Origin: Streptomyces sp. S465
Lineage (GTDB): Bacteria > Actinomycetota > Actinomycetes > Streptomycetales > Streptomycetaceae
Direction: 5' to 3'
NCBI RefSeq assembly: GCF_026898115.1
Contig: NZ_CP114036.1
Span: 2,976,001-3,040,000, forward strand
DNA: 64,000 bases
The translations under genes and the position numbers were made by a program. Below the pieces are notes generated by a model, which saw only the letters and a program-made list of their open reading frames with translations, ran no database searches and had not been told where the DNA came from. Positions 52,352 through 60,948 of the stretch are shown one piece after another; position 1 is the stretch's first letter, and each line of letters opens with the position of its first letter.

Positions 52352-53725
52352 TCAGCCGTCCCGCACCGTGGTCCGGGCCAGCGGCAGCCCCGCCGTCTCG
52401 CGGAAGGAGAACAGCACCACCAGCGCCGAGACGACCGCCAGGGCCATCAGGTAGAACCCGGGCGCGAGCGGTGTGCCCGCGAGGGTGACCAGTCCGGTCG
52501 CCACGAACGGCGCCGTCCCGCCGAACAGCACGTACGCCGCCGTGTAGCCGAGCGCCGAACCGCTCGCGCGCAGCTGCCCGGGGAACATCTCCACCATGGC
52601 CGGCACGTTGGAGGTGCCGATCACCGCCACCAGCACCGCCAGCACCGAGGTGCCCACCAGCGCGCCGGCCAGTGAGGTGCCGATCAGCCAGAACGCGGGC
52701 AGGGTCGCCACGGCGAAGCCCCCGCACGCGATGAGCAGCATCGGCCGCCGCCCGAAGCGGTCGCTGGCCGCCGCCATCAGCGGACAGGCGGCGCTGTACG
52801 CCAGCATCGCCACACACCCGGTCAGCATGGACTGGGCCTTGGTGTAGCCGATCTCCTCCGACATGTACGCGATGAGGTAGCTGCTCATCAGGTAGTAGCC
52901 GACCGCGTTGGTGATGCTGTAGCCGAACAGCGTCAGCACCTGCCGCCGGCACACCCGCCAGGCGTCCCGGATCGGGGCGTCGCGCACCGCCTCGCGCCGC
53001 TCCATGGCCCGGAAGACGGGCGTGTCCTCGATCCGGCCGCGCAGGTACAGGCCGATCAGACCGAGCGGCCCGGCCAGCAGGAACGGGATGCGCCAGCCCC
53101 AGCTGCGCAGCGCCTCGTCCTCCAGCGACCAGGTGATGAGCAGCCCGGTCAGCGACCCGGCCACCGCCGCGAGCCCCACGGTCAGCGCGACCACGCTGGC
53201 GTACCGGGCCCGGCGGCCCTCGGGCGCGTACTCCATGATGAAGGCCGAGGCGCCGGTGTACTCGCCGCCGGTGGAGAAGCCCTGCACCGCGCGGAGCAGG
53301 AACAGCAGCACCGGGGCGACGATGCCGAGCGTGGCGTAGCTCGGCATCAGGCCGATGAGCAGGGTCGAGCCGCTCATGCACAGCACGCTCAGCGCCAGCA
53401 TCCGGTTGCGGCCGATGCGGTCGCCGTAGCGGCCGAAGAACACCGCGCCGATGGGCCGGGCCACGAACCCGCCGGCGAACACCGCCCAGGTGGCCAGCAG
53501 CGCCGCCGTCTTGTCGTACTGCGGGAAGAACAGGCCGGCGATGGTCGCCGACATCACCGCGTAGGCGCCGGAGTCGAACCACTCCACGAAATTGCCGATG
53601 GCGGTCGCCAGGGCCACCTTGCGCCGCTCGGCGGACGTGGCCGCCTCCTCGGGGGCGGCCGCGGGGGCCGGGGTGGCCGCGGCTCCCGGCGCGGTGGCCG
53701 CGCCGTTGACGTCGTGTCCGGTCAC
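52352..53725 (-). CDS. MHS-family MFS transporter
   Basis: 457 residues, twelve helices, metabolite:H+ symporter branch: IGNFVEWFDSGAYAVMS in helix 1, FFGRYGDRIGRNRMLAL in loop 2-3 and LRAVQGFSTGGEYTGASAF in helix 4. An Ala/Pro-rich cytoplasmic N-tail precedes helix 1. The GTG at 53725 overlaps the acyl-CoA ligase stop (GTGA), so it is translationally coupled to it. It presumably imports the carboxylic acid that the ligase activates; the identity of that acid is unknown. Confidence 0.92.
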   Translation of the reverse strand: MTGHDVNGAATAPGAAATPAPAAAPEEAATSAERRKVALATAIGNFVEWFDSGAYAVMSATIAGLFFPQYDKTAALLATWAVFAGGFVARPIGAVFFGRYGDRIGRNRMLALSVLCMSGSTLLIGLMPSYATLGIVAPVLLFLLRAVQGFSTGGEYTGASAFIMEYAPEGRRARYASVVALTVGLAAVAGSLTGLLITWSLEDEALRSWGWRIPFLLAGPLGLIGLYLRGRIEDTPVFRAMERREAVRDAPIRDAWRVCRRQVLTLFGYSITNAVGYYLMSSYLIAYMSEEIGYTKAQSMLTGCVAMLAYSAACPLMAAASDRFGRRPMLLIACGGFAVATLPAFWLIGTSLAGALVGTSVLAVLVAVIGTSNVPAMVEMFPGQLRASGSALGYTAAYVLFGGTAPFVATGLVTLAGTPLAPGFYLMALAVVSALVVLFSFRETAGLPLARTTVRDG

Positions 53726-55404
53726 CTCGGTCCGTCCTTCCGGCTCGTCGCGCCCGCGTCGGGGGCGGGGGTGGGGGTGGTCGGGTCGGCGTCGCGGGCG
53801 CGCAGCGCGGCCCGCTGGATCTTCCCGGTGGCCGAACGGGGCAGTTCGCCGATGAATTCGATCAGCCGCGGATAGGCGAAGCGGGAGTGGTCCCGCTTCG
53901 CGTGCTCGGCGATCTCCCGGGCCAGCGCGTCGGACGGCCGGTACCCGGGGGCCAACTCGATCCACGCCTTGACCGCCTGGCCGCGCACCGGGTCGGGCAC
54001 GCCCACCACACCGGCGTCGGCGACGGCGGGGTGGGTGCGCAGGACCGCCTCCACTTCGTACGGACCGACACGGTACCCGGAGGTCTTGATCACGTCGTCG
54101 GTGCGGCCCAGGAACCAGAAGTAGCCGTCCGCGTCGCGCACCGCCTGGTCCTTGGTGTGGTACCACGGCCCGCCGAAGGTCTCCGCGGACGCCTCGGGCC
54201 GCTCCCAGTACCCGAGCGGGAACTGCGGGTTCGACCGGGCGCGCAGGCAGATCTCGCCGGGCTCGCCGTCCGGGACCTCGGTGCCGGACTCGTCCAGCAG
54301 GGCCACGTCCCAACCGGGCAGCGGGCGGCCCATCGAACCCGGCTTGACCGGCACGCCGGGGAAGTTGCCGAGCAGCGGGTAGGACTCGGTGGAGCCGTAG
54401 TAGTCGAGCGGGGTGACGCCGAACTGGTCGCGGAACCAGGTGATGAGGTCCTCGGTCAGCGGCTCGTTGGAGCAGCACACCACGCGCAGCGCCTGCGGGT
54501 GGCGGGTGCCCGCGTCCGGCACCTCCTGCCGCATCTTGCGCAGGAAGGTGGGGTTCACCAGGGCGGTGGTGACCTTGTTGCGGGACATGCTGGCGAGCAG
54601 GCCCGCCGGGTCGAAACCGGCGGCCGGCCGGTACACCAGGTGCACCGCGCCCGCCCGCAGCGGGCCCATCAGCTTCGCCATCGACCAGGCCCAGTCGCCC
54701 GCGCCGTAGAACACGTCGCCGGGCCGCAGGTCGTGGCAGTAGCGGAACTCGTTGTGGCCCAGCAGGGTGCGGTGGGCGTGCACGATGCCCTTGGCGGCCC
54801 CGGTGGTGCCCGAGGTGTAGAAGATCAGCGCCGGGTCGTCGGGGGCCGTGTCGGCGGTGGTGAACTCCGGCGCGAGCGCCTCGATGGCGGGGTCGTCCAC
54901 GTCGACGACGGTGCCGTCGAAACCGGCCGCGCGGTGCGCGGCGGCGGCCTCGGTCACCAGGACCGAGGCGCCGGAGTCGGCGAGCCGGTAGCGGATCGGC
55001 TCGTCCGCCCACAACAGCGACATCGTCACCAGGATCGCCCCGGTGCGCAGCACGCCGAGATAGGTGGCCGGGGTGTCGGGCCGCTGCGGCAGCAGGACGG
55101 CGACCCGGTCGCCCTTGCGCACCCCGAGGGCGTGCAGATGCGCGGCGACCTGCCGGGAACGGTCCTGGATCCGCTGCCAGCGGACCTCCTCACGGTGGCC
55201 GGTGTGGTCCTCGAAGACGAGCGCGAGCCGGTCGCCGGGGTGCCGGTCGGCCACGTCGGCGGCCATGTTGTACCGCTCGGGAACCTCCCACCGGTGGTTG
55301 TCGACGAGGCCGCGGTAGGCGGCCTCGGCGTCCTGGGTGTCCTGGGTGTCCTGGGTGTCCTGGACGTCCTGGGCGGGATCGGCGGCGGTGACGCCGGTGG
55401 ACAT
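53722..55404 (-). CDS. AMP-dependent acyl-CoA synthetase
   Basis: 560 residues, ANL superfamily, resembling medium-chain or aromatic acid CoA ligases (AcsM-like). The P-loop is IFYTSGTTGAAKGIVHAHR. DYYGSTESYPLLGN is the adenine-binding A5 motif, FLGRTDDVIKTSGYRVGP the hinge, and the catalytic Lys is in RSATGKIQRAALR near the C-terminus. A 9-bp tandem repeat encodes QDTQDTQDTQDA at the N-terminus. It activates a carboxylic acid to its CoA thioester for the hydratase encoded upstream (126 bp away). Confidence 0.93.
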   Translation of the reverse strand: MSTGVTAADPAQDVQDTQDTQDTQDAEAAYRGLVDNHRWEVPERYNMAADVADRHPGDRLALVFEDHTGHREEVRWQRIQDRSRQVAAHLHALGVRKGDRVAVLLPQRPDTPATYLGVLRTGAILVTMSLLWADEPIRYRLADSGASVLVTEAAAAHRAAGFDGTVVDVDDPAIEALAPEFTTADTAPDDPALIFYTSGTTGAAKGIVHAHRTLLGHNEFRYCHDLRPGDVFYGAGDWAWSMAKLMGPLRAGAVHLVYRPAAGFDPAGLLASMSRNKVTTALVNPTFLRKMRQEVPDAGTRHPQALRVVCCSNEPLTEDLITWFRDQFGVTPLDYYGSTESYPLLGNFPGVPVKPGSMGRPLPGWDVALLDESGTEVPDGEPGEICLRARSNPQFPLGYWERPEASAETFGGPWYHTKDQAVRDADGYFWFLGRTDDVIKTSGYRVGPYEVEAVLRTHPAVADAGVVGVPDPVRGQAVKAWIELAPGYRPSDALAREIAEHAKRDHSRFAYPRLIEFIGELPRSATGKIQRAALRARDADPTTPTPAPDAGATSRKDGPR

Positions 55405-55529
55405 GGCGAGTCCTCCTCGGTGCGCGGGAACGGGATGTCGGGGGGCGGCGGGGATATCGGCGGGCGGGGATGCCGGGGGACGGGGACGCCGGCGGGCGGG
55501 GACGCCGGGGCGGCGGTGGGCGGAGGCGA

Positions 55530-56354
55530 TCAGCGGCGGCGGCCGGCCAGGAAGCGGGCCATCTCGCGCTGCGGCTCCCCGGTGGCGTACGCGGCCACAT
55601 GGACCTTCTTGGCGGCCTCGATCGCCTCGTCCAGCCCGGCGTCGTCCAGTTCGCGCAGCCGGCCCTTGGTGAGCGCGACCGCGCCGGGCGGGAGCTGGGC
55701 CAGCCGGGACGCCTCGCCGAGGGCCTCCTCCTTGACGCGGTCCTCGTCGACCAGGCGGTTCAGCAGCCCGAGCCGCAGTGCCTCGGCGCCGTCCACGAGC
55801 CGTCCGGTGAGGGCGAATTCGGCGGTCTTCGCCCGGCCGAGGATGCCGCGCATCGCCCAGATGCCGGTGATGCTGGGGATGCCGGACAGCACCTCGGGCT
55901 GGCCCATGCGCACGCCCGGGTGGCCGATCCGCAGGTCGGCGAGGAGAGCGAACTGGAAGCCGGAACCGGCCGCGACCCCGTTCACGGCGGCGACGACCGG
56001 CTTGTCCAGGGCGCGCACGGCACGGAACAGCCGGCCGAAGTCGTCGATCCACTCCTCGGCGGCGGTGTGGTCCTCGGCGTCGATCGCGGCGGTCTCCGCG
56101 AGGTCCTGCCCGGCGCAGAACGCCCGGCCGGTGCCGGTCAGCACGACCGCCCGGCACCGGTCGTCGGCGCCGGCGGCGGCCAGCGCGGCGACGAGTTCGG
56201 CGCGCGTCGCGGCGGTCCAGGCGTTGAGCTTCTCCGGGCGGTTGAGCGCCACCTCGACGACGTGGCGGCCGTCGTGGGCGGCGTCGGCCGTTTCCTCCGT
56301 CTCGCTCGTGGTGACCGGGTGACGGGTGACGACGACAGTGCTGGACGCGGACAT
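55530..56354 (-). CDS. Enoyl-CoA hydratase/isomerase family protein
   Basis: 274 residues, crotonase fold. The oxyanion-hole segments are GTGRAFCAGQDLAE and NGVAAGSGFQFALLADLRIG. At the usual catalytic positions it has GMQPEV-like (MGQPEVLSGIPS) and (GILGRAKTAEFALTGR) sequences, with one Glu near 150 rather than the two of classical hydratases. Isomerase, hydrolase or hydratase activity cannot be separated. First gene of the operon with the acyl-CoA ligase and MHS transporter, divergent from a LysR regulator. Together these fit beta-oxidation-like degradation of an imported acid. Confidence 0.88.
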   Translation of the reverse strand: MSASSTVVVTRHPVTTSETEETADAAHDGRHVVEVALNRPEKLNAWTAATRAELVAALAAAGADDRCRAVVLTGTGRAFCAGQDLAETAAIDAEDHTAAEEWIDDFGRLFRAVRALDKPVVAAVNGVAAGSGFQFALLADLRIGHPGVRMGQPEVLSGIPSITGIWAMRGILGRAKTAEFALTGRLVDGAEALRLGLLNRLVDEDRVKEEALGEASRLAQLPPGAVALTKGRLRELDDAGLDEAIEAAKKVHVAAYATGEPQREMARFLAGRRR

Positions 56355-56534
56355 GACGGCATTCCTTCCTGGGGCGGGGACGGACGGCCCGGTGGCGCGC
56401 GGGACACCGGCGCGCCGGGCCGGGGGTGACGGGGAGAGGGATGACGGGGAGGGGGCCGGGAGTGGGCCTCCCGTGGCCAGTCATGGAAACAGCCGGGGAT
56501 GTGAGCTGGCTAACACCAATCGGGACTGCCCGCG

Positions 56535-56549
56535 ATATCAGAGCGATAT
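56535..56549. promoter_or_regulatory. Palindrome in the LysR/enoyl-CoA hydratase divergent region
   Basis: ATATC-AGAGC-GATAT is a perfect inverted repeat ending nine bases before the LysR start codon. AT-rich arms are unusual in this genome, which favours a regulator site; it would serve LysR autoregulation. Confidence 0.6.
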
Positions 56550-56558
56550 GGTGCGGCC

Positions 56559-57527
56559 ATGGAGCTCCGCCATCTGCGCTACTTCGCCGTGCTCGCCGAG
56601 GAACTCCACTTCGGACGGGCCGCGGAACGCCTGCACATGGCCCAGCCCCCGCTCTCCCAGCGCATCCGGGACCTCGAGCGCGAGCTGGGGGTGCGGCTGT
56701 TCGACCGCACCCGGCCCCGCATCCAGCTGACCGAGGCGGGCGCGCTGCTGCTGGAGCACACCCGCCCGGTGCTGGCCGGGGTGGACACGGCCCGCGAGGC
56801 GATGCGCCGTCTGCGGCCCGGCGAGGCCGGGATGCTGCGGGTCGGCGTACCGCCGGACACCCGGCCGCCGGTGCTGCGCACACTCACCGCGGGCTTCGCC
56901 CGGCGGGTCCCCGACGTCCTGATCGACCTGCACGAACTGACCACCGACGAGCAGCTGGTGCGGCTGCGGGAGGGCGAACTGGACGCGGGGGTGGTACGGC
57001 ACCCCTCGGACACGGTGGGCCTGGAGTCGGGCCCCGTACTACGGCGCGAACTCGGCGTGGTGCTGCCCGCCGACCACCCCTCGGCACACCCGGCCGACCA
57101 CCCGTCGGCACACCCCACCGACCACCCCTCGGCACCCGGCGGGGCGCCGGTACGGCTGCGGGACCTCGACGGCGCGTCCCTGGTCATCTTCCCGCGGGTG
57201 ATGGCCCCGCGCCTGTACGACCACCTGCTGCTGGTGTGCCGGGACGCCGGTTTCCTGCCGGGCGCCATCCGGCACGCCCGCAACCCGGACTTCGTCCACG
57301 GCCTGGTCCTGGCCGGCCGGGGGGTGCACCTGAACGAGGCACCGACCGCGCCACTGCCCGAGGGACTGGTGTGGCGCCCGCTGGACAACTTCTCGCTGGC
57401 CTGGCTGACCTCGGTGGTATGGGTGCCGACCCGCCACAACGAGGCGATCGCCGCGTTCGCCGACGCGGTCCACGAAAGCCTCACCGAAGCGGGACACCGC
57501 CCCCACGACCGCCCGCCGGCCATGTGA
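56559..57527 (+). CDS. LysR family transcriptional regulator
   Basis: 322 residues. The N-terminal HTH reads MELRHLRYFAVLAEELHFGR followed by MAQPPLSQRIRDLERELGV. The C-terminal domain is a type-2 periplasmic-binding fold with blocks LRVGVPPDTRPPVLRTL and VVRHPSDTVGLESGP. An imperfect Ser/Ala/His/Pro repeat (HPADHPSAHPTDHPSA region, about residues 175-190) is inserted in its effector domain. The ATG at 56559 fits. It is divergent from and probably controls the hydratase/ligase/transporter operon, sensing the acid or its CoA ester. Confidence 0.92.
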   Translation: MELRHLRYFAVLAEELHFGRAAERLHMAQPPLSQRIRDLERELGVRLFDRTRPRIQLTEAGALLLEHTRPVLAGVDTAREAMRRLRPGEAGMLRVGVPPDTRPPVLRTLTAGFARRVPDVLIDLHELTTDEQLVRLREGELDAGVVRHPSDTVGLESGPVLRRELGVVLPADHPSAHPADHPSAHPTDHPSAPGGAPVRLRDLDGASLVIFPRVMAPRLYDHLLLVCRDAGFLPGAIRHARNPDFVHGLVLAGRGVHLNEAPTAPLPEGLVWRPLDNFSLAWLTSVVWVPTRHNEAIAAFADAVHESLTEAGHRPHDRPPAM

Positions 57528-57569
57528 AGCAACCGGCTCCACCACACGAGCACCGTCCCGGCGGACGTC

Positions 57570-57743
57570 TTAAGGACGCAGCAAGACCTTGATGGCGCGA
57601 CGCTCGTCCATGGCCTTGTAGCCCTCGGCGGCCTGGGCAAGGGGCAGGGTGAGGTCGAAGACGCGGCCGGGGTCGATGCGACCGGTCATGACGCGGTCGA
57701 TGAGGTCGGGCAGGAAGCGGCGCACGGGTGCGGGGCCGCCCTG
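57570..57743 (-). pseudogene. C-terminal remnant of a zinc-type alcohol dehydrogenase
   Basis: About 57 residues, GGPAPVRRFLPDLIDRVMTG to the MDERRAIKVLLRP ending, are typical of the last part of zinc-dependent alcohol dehydrogenases; the other roughly 300 residues are missing. The frame continues to 58121, but that sequence is antisense to the neighbouring remnant. The break lies near 57743-57757, where MmyB-like sequence begins on the opposite strand. Confidence 0.8.
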
Positions 57744-58076
57744 AACGGTGACGGCGGCTGGGACGGCATCGCCCACGATGCCGTCGGCAGCCTGCGCGCC
57801 GAGGCCGCCCGCACACCGGGCAACACCGACCTCGCCGACCTCATCGACGAGCTCACGACCCACAGCGACGAGTTCGCCCTGCACTGGGACGCGCACGACG
57901 TCGAGTACTACCGCAGCGGACAGCAACGCTTCCACCATCGCGCCATCGGCGACCTCGACCTCGACTTCGACGCCCTCGAAATCGCCGCCGACCCCGGCCT
58001 GACGATCGTCACCTACACCCTCGCTCCCACCTCGCCGCACACCCCCGCGTTCCCCCGGCTTCAGCAGCGCAGCTGA
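57744..58076 (+). pseudogene. C-terminal remnant of a MmyB-type XRE regulator
   Basis: In frame with 57756 the translation begins GWDGIAHDAVGSLRAEAART, continues DLADLIDELTTHSDEFALHW and RFHHRAIGDLDLDFDALEIA, and ends FPRLQQRS with TGA at 58074-58076. This matches the ligand-binding C-terminus of MmyB-like XRE regulators. The helix-turn-helix half is absent. The remnant meets the alcohol-dehydrogenase remnant head to head at about 57743, the pattern left by one deletion over a divergent gene pair. Confidence 0.75.
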
Positions 58077-58121
58077 TACCAGCCCGGCGCCGGCCCCGAG
58101 AAACGACACACGCGTGTGCAC

Positions 58122-58865
58122 CTAGAGTTGCGAAGCCCCTCCGTCGACAGGGAACTCCGCTCCCGTCGAGAAGGTCGCATCGAACGCCAAGTACGCCACC
58201 GCGGCGGCCACTTCCTCGGACGTCCCCAGCCGCTGCATCGGGTTGGTGCTCCGGTAGGTGTCCTTGATCGTCTCGATGACGTCGGCGGGCACGGAGCGGT
58301 CCAGGATGCCCGAGTCGATCGGACCGGGGCTCACGGCGTTGACGCGCACCTTGCGCGGCAGCAGTTCGCGGGCCAGGGTGCGCGTCATCGACCGCAGGGC
58401 TGCCTTGCTCGCCGAGTAGACACTGAGCGCGTCGAGGCCCAGGACGTTCACCACCGAGGTGGTGAGGACCACGCCGCTTCCTTCGCGCAACAGCGGCGCC
58501 AACGCCTGCACCGTGAAGTACGGGCCCTTGGCGTTGATGTCGAACAGCTCGTCGTACATCTCCTCCGTCGTCGAGTCGAACGGCGCGGACGCGGTGACAC
58601 CGGCGTTGACGAACAGCGCGTCCACCGCGCCGAACCGCTCCTGGACCGTGTCGGCCAGCGCCTTGATGTCCTTCAGGGACGCGGCGTCGCTGCGGACGGC
58701 GACCGCCTTGTCCCCCAACTGCTCCAGCGCGGCGTCCAGCGTGGACCGGGTGCGGCCGGTGATCAGTACGTGCGCCCCGCCGTCCGCGAACAACCGGGCC
58801 GTCGTCAGGCCCATACCGCTGCTTCCACCCGTGATCACGATCTTCTTGCCGTCATAAGTGGTCAT
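58122..58865 (-). CDS. Short-chain dehydrogenase/reductase
   Basis: 247 residues, classical SDR. TGGSSGMGLTTARLFADGGA binds NAD(P), NAG is present in LFVNAGVTASAPFD, and the catalytic Ser and YxxxK occur in TTSVVNVLGLDALSVYSASKAA. The C-terminal PVDGGASQL is usual. The ATG at 58865 gives a typical start (TYDGKKIVITGG). Divergent from a LysR gene that is its likely regulator. A TetR/LysR-controlled SDR of this form often reduces quinones or ketones; the substrate is unknown. Confidence 0.93.
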   Translation of the reverse strand: MTTYDGKKIVITGGSSGMGLTTARLFADGGAHVLITGRTRSTLDAALEQLGDKAVAVRSDAASLKDIKALADTVQERFGAVDALFVNAGVTASAPFDSTTEEMYDELFDINAKGPYFTVQALAPLLREGSGVVLTTSVVNVLGLDALSVYSASKAALRSMTRTLARELLPRKVRVNAVSPGPIDSGILDRSVPADVIETIKDTYRSTNPMQRLGTSEEVAAAVAYLAFDATFSTGAEFPVDGGASQL

Positions 58866-58959
58866 GCCCTCAACCCAAATGCCCACCCGCCCACCCTGTC
58901 CAAGACCTGTTCCGTAAGCCGTCATGTCCCAGGCGTATGACCACACGTACCCTGGGCGG

Positions 58960-59862
58960 ATGGACGTCGATCTGCGGCTCGTGCGCTATTTCACGGTCGT
59001 GGCGGAGTACGGCAACTTCGGCCGGGCCGCCACCAGGCTGCACCTGGCGCAGCCGTCGCTGAGCCGCCAGATCCAGCGGCTGGAGGCTCAGCTCGGCGTC
59101 CGGCTCTTCGACCGCTCGCCGCACGGCAGCAGCCTCACCGACGCCGGTCAGGCATTCCTTCCCAGGGCCCGGATACTGCTCCAAGAGGCCGAGCAAGCCG
59201 CTCGCACGGCCAGAGCCGCCGTCCAGCCCCGTACCGTCACCATCGGCTGCGCCGAAGGACTGGTCATCACCGCCTGTGTGCAGGAACTGCGCCGCCGGCA
59301 CCCTGACAGCCAGGTCCGCACCCGGCACCTCGGCTGGCGGGACACGAGCGCCCTCGCCGAGGGACGGGTCGACGCCCTCCTCGCGTACAGGCCCCTGCCC
59401 TTCCCCACGGACGGCTTCAGGGTGACCAAGCTCCACGAGGAGTCGCGGGTGCTCGTCACGTCGGCGAGTCATCATCTGGCGCACGAGAAAGCCGTCAGCC
59501 TGCGGGCTCTGTCGGACGAGGAACTGGTGGCCTGCGTCAGCACTCCGGTCGTCTGGAGCACGCCCAAGCCCATCGGCGACCGCCCGGCACCACCCCCGCC
59601 CGCGAGCGACGACAGCTACGAGGACAAGCTGGAACTCATCGCCACCGGCCACTGTGTCGCGCTCTTCCCCGCCGGCGATCGACGCGCCGCGGTGCGCGAG
59701 GACATCGCCCTGGTGCCGGTCATCGACATCGACCCCTGCGAGGTCGTACTCGTCACACGCGCTGACGACCCCAACCCACTGCTCGGATCACTGGAAGACG
59801 CCGCACGTACCCTGCTCGGCCCAGCCTCCCCACGGGAGCACCACGAACTGCCGGTCAACTGA
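58960..59862 (+). CDS. LysR family transcriptional regulator
   Basis: 300 residues. [23 protein letters not shown] and [20 protein letters not shown]. The effector domain has [18 protein letters not shown] at its start and [20 protein letters not shown] within. The ATG at 58960 gives the family-standard start; 58924 is open but adds unrelated residues. It is divergent from the SDR gene and probably activates it. The spacer contains a CATGTCCCAGGCGTATG inverted arrangement near 58923-58939 that may be its site. Confidence 0.9.
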   Translation: MDVDLRLVRYFTVVAEYGNFGRAATRLHLAQPSLSRQIQRLEAQLGVRLFDRSPHGSSLTDAGQAFLPRARILLQEAEQAARTARAAVQPRTVTIGCAEGLVITACVQELRRRHPDSQVRTRHLGWRDTSALAEGRVDALLAYRPLPFPTDGFRVTKLHEESRVLVTSASHHLAHEKAVSLRALSDEELVACVSTPVVWSTPKPIGDRPAPPPPASDDSYEDKLELIATGHCVALFPAGDRRAAVREDIALVPVIDIDPCEVVLVTRADDPNPLLGSLEDAARTLLGPASPREHHELPVN

Positions 59863-59932
59863 CGAACCCGTACAGCCGAGGCACGCCCTGGACGCGAGGG
59901 GGTCGGCCTGAAGATCCGGTCGGCGGACAAGA

Positions 59933-60530
59933 TCACCGGGTCAACGCGAGCAGCTCATCGATCACCGGCCCCTCGCCACCGCTACCGAGGTGGGCGATGG
60001 CCGCGAACGGGGCGATCACCTGGCTCCAGGCATGGAGCCGGTCGCCATCGAGCCCGCACGCCGCCGCCACGCGCGCGCAGCGGGTCTCGACGCCCTCCAC
60101 CCCGGCGCCGGCCACGACGTAATCCACAGCGTCGAAGCACGGATCACCCATACATGCCTTCGGATCGATGGCCATCAGACCGCGCTCCGCGCCGCCGTCG
60201 AGCACGTTGCCCAGGTGCAGGTCACCGTGGAGCAACACGGTTGTCGCTTCCGTGTCCAGCAGCCGCTCGCACCGCTGGATGGCCCTGTCCCACCCGGTGA
60301 CGTCCATCCGTGCACTGATCGCAGGCTCGGACAGCCGCCTGCCGACCCGGGCGAAGGCCTCCTCGCACCGGCCGCGCAGCACACGCGGCGGCCGCGGAGG
60401 CGGAGCGACCCCGTGCAACGCGGCGAGCAGGTCCGACCACAGCCCCGGAAGCGAAGCAGCGGACATGTCCTCCGCCGGCGTTCCGGGCAGGATCTCCTCC
60501 AGCACCATGGCACCCGCGTCCTCGATCCAT
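59933..60530 (-). pseudogene. 5'-truncated APH family phosphotransferase (streptomycin 6-kinase-like)
   Basis: About 200 C-terminal residues remain of an aminoglycoside/hydroxyurea antibiotic phosphotransferase. The catalytic loop VLLHGDLHLGNVL, the Mg-binding IDPKACMGDPCFDAVDYV and the N-lobe end RWIEDAGAMVLEEILPG are intact. The first about 70-90 residues, including the nucleotide-binding lysine, are replaced by antisense IS5 transposase sequence from 60531 to the right. IDPKACMGDP resembles APH(6)-type kinases. An intact copy would phosphorylate an aminoglycoside; this one is unlikely to be active. Confidence 0.82.
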
Positions 60531-60948
60531 CTGATCGTCGACCGCCAGGGCCTGCCCCTCTCACTCGGTATCTCCGCCGCCAACCTTCACGACAGTCAGG
60601 CCCTCATACCGCTGGCCCGAGGCATCCCACCCATGCGCTCCCGCCGCGGCCCCCGGCGCCGACGGCCCGCCAAGCTCCACGGCGACAAGGGCTACGACTA
60701 CTCCCACCTGCGGCGATGGCTCTCCTTACGTCAGATCCCCCACAGCATTGCCCGAAAGGGCACCGAGTCTTCCCAGCGCCTGGGCCGACACTGCTGGGTT
60801 GTGGAACGGACGGTGTCCTGGCTGTCGGGATGCCGACGTCTCCACCGCCGGTACGAGCGCAAGCCCGTCCGAGCACTTCCTCGCCTTTACCGCCATCGCG
60901 GCAACCCTCATATGCCACCGCAGACTCACCAAATGAAATGCCCTCTTA
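60531..60948 (+). mobile_element. IS5-family element remnant (3' end of transposase)
   Basis: Frame one reads HLIVDRQGLPLSLGISAANL, DSQALIPLARGIPPM, AKLHGDKGYDYSHLRRW and RHCWVVERTVSWLSGCRRLH, the DDE-type C-terminal part of IS5-like transposases (Y-(2)-R and the final E in WVVERTVSW). A frameshift near 60860 moves the end to another frame: EHFLAFTAIAATLICHRRLTK with TGA at 60934-60936. The element's end follows and finishes with ...GCCCTCTTA at 60948. The 5' part is missing, cut at the APH junction. TTA may be the target duplication. Confidence 0.85.
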
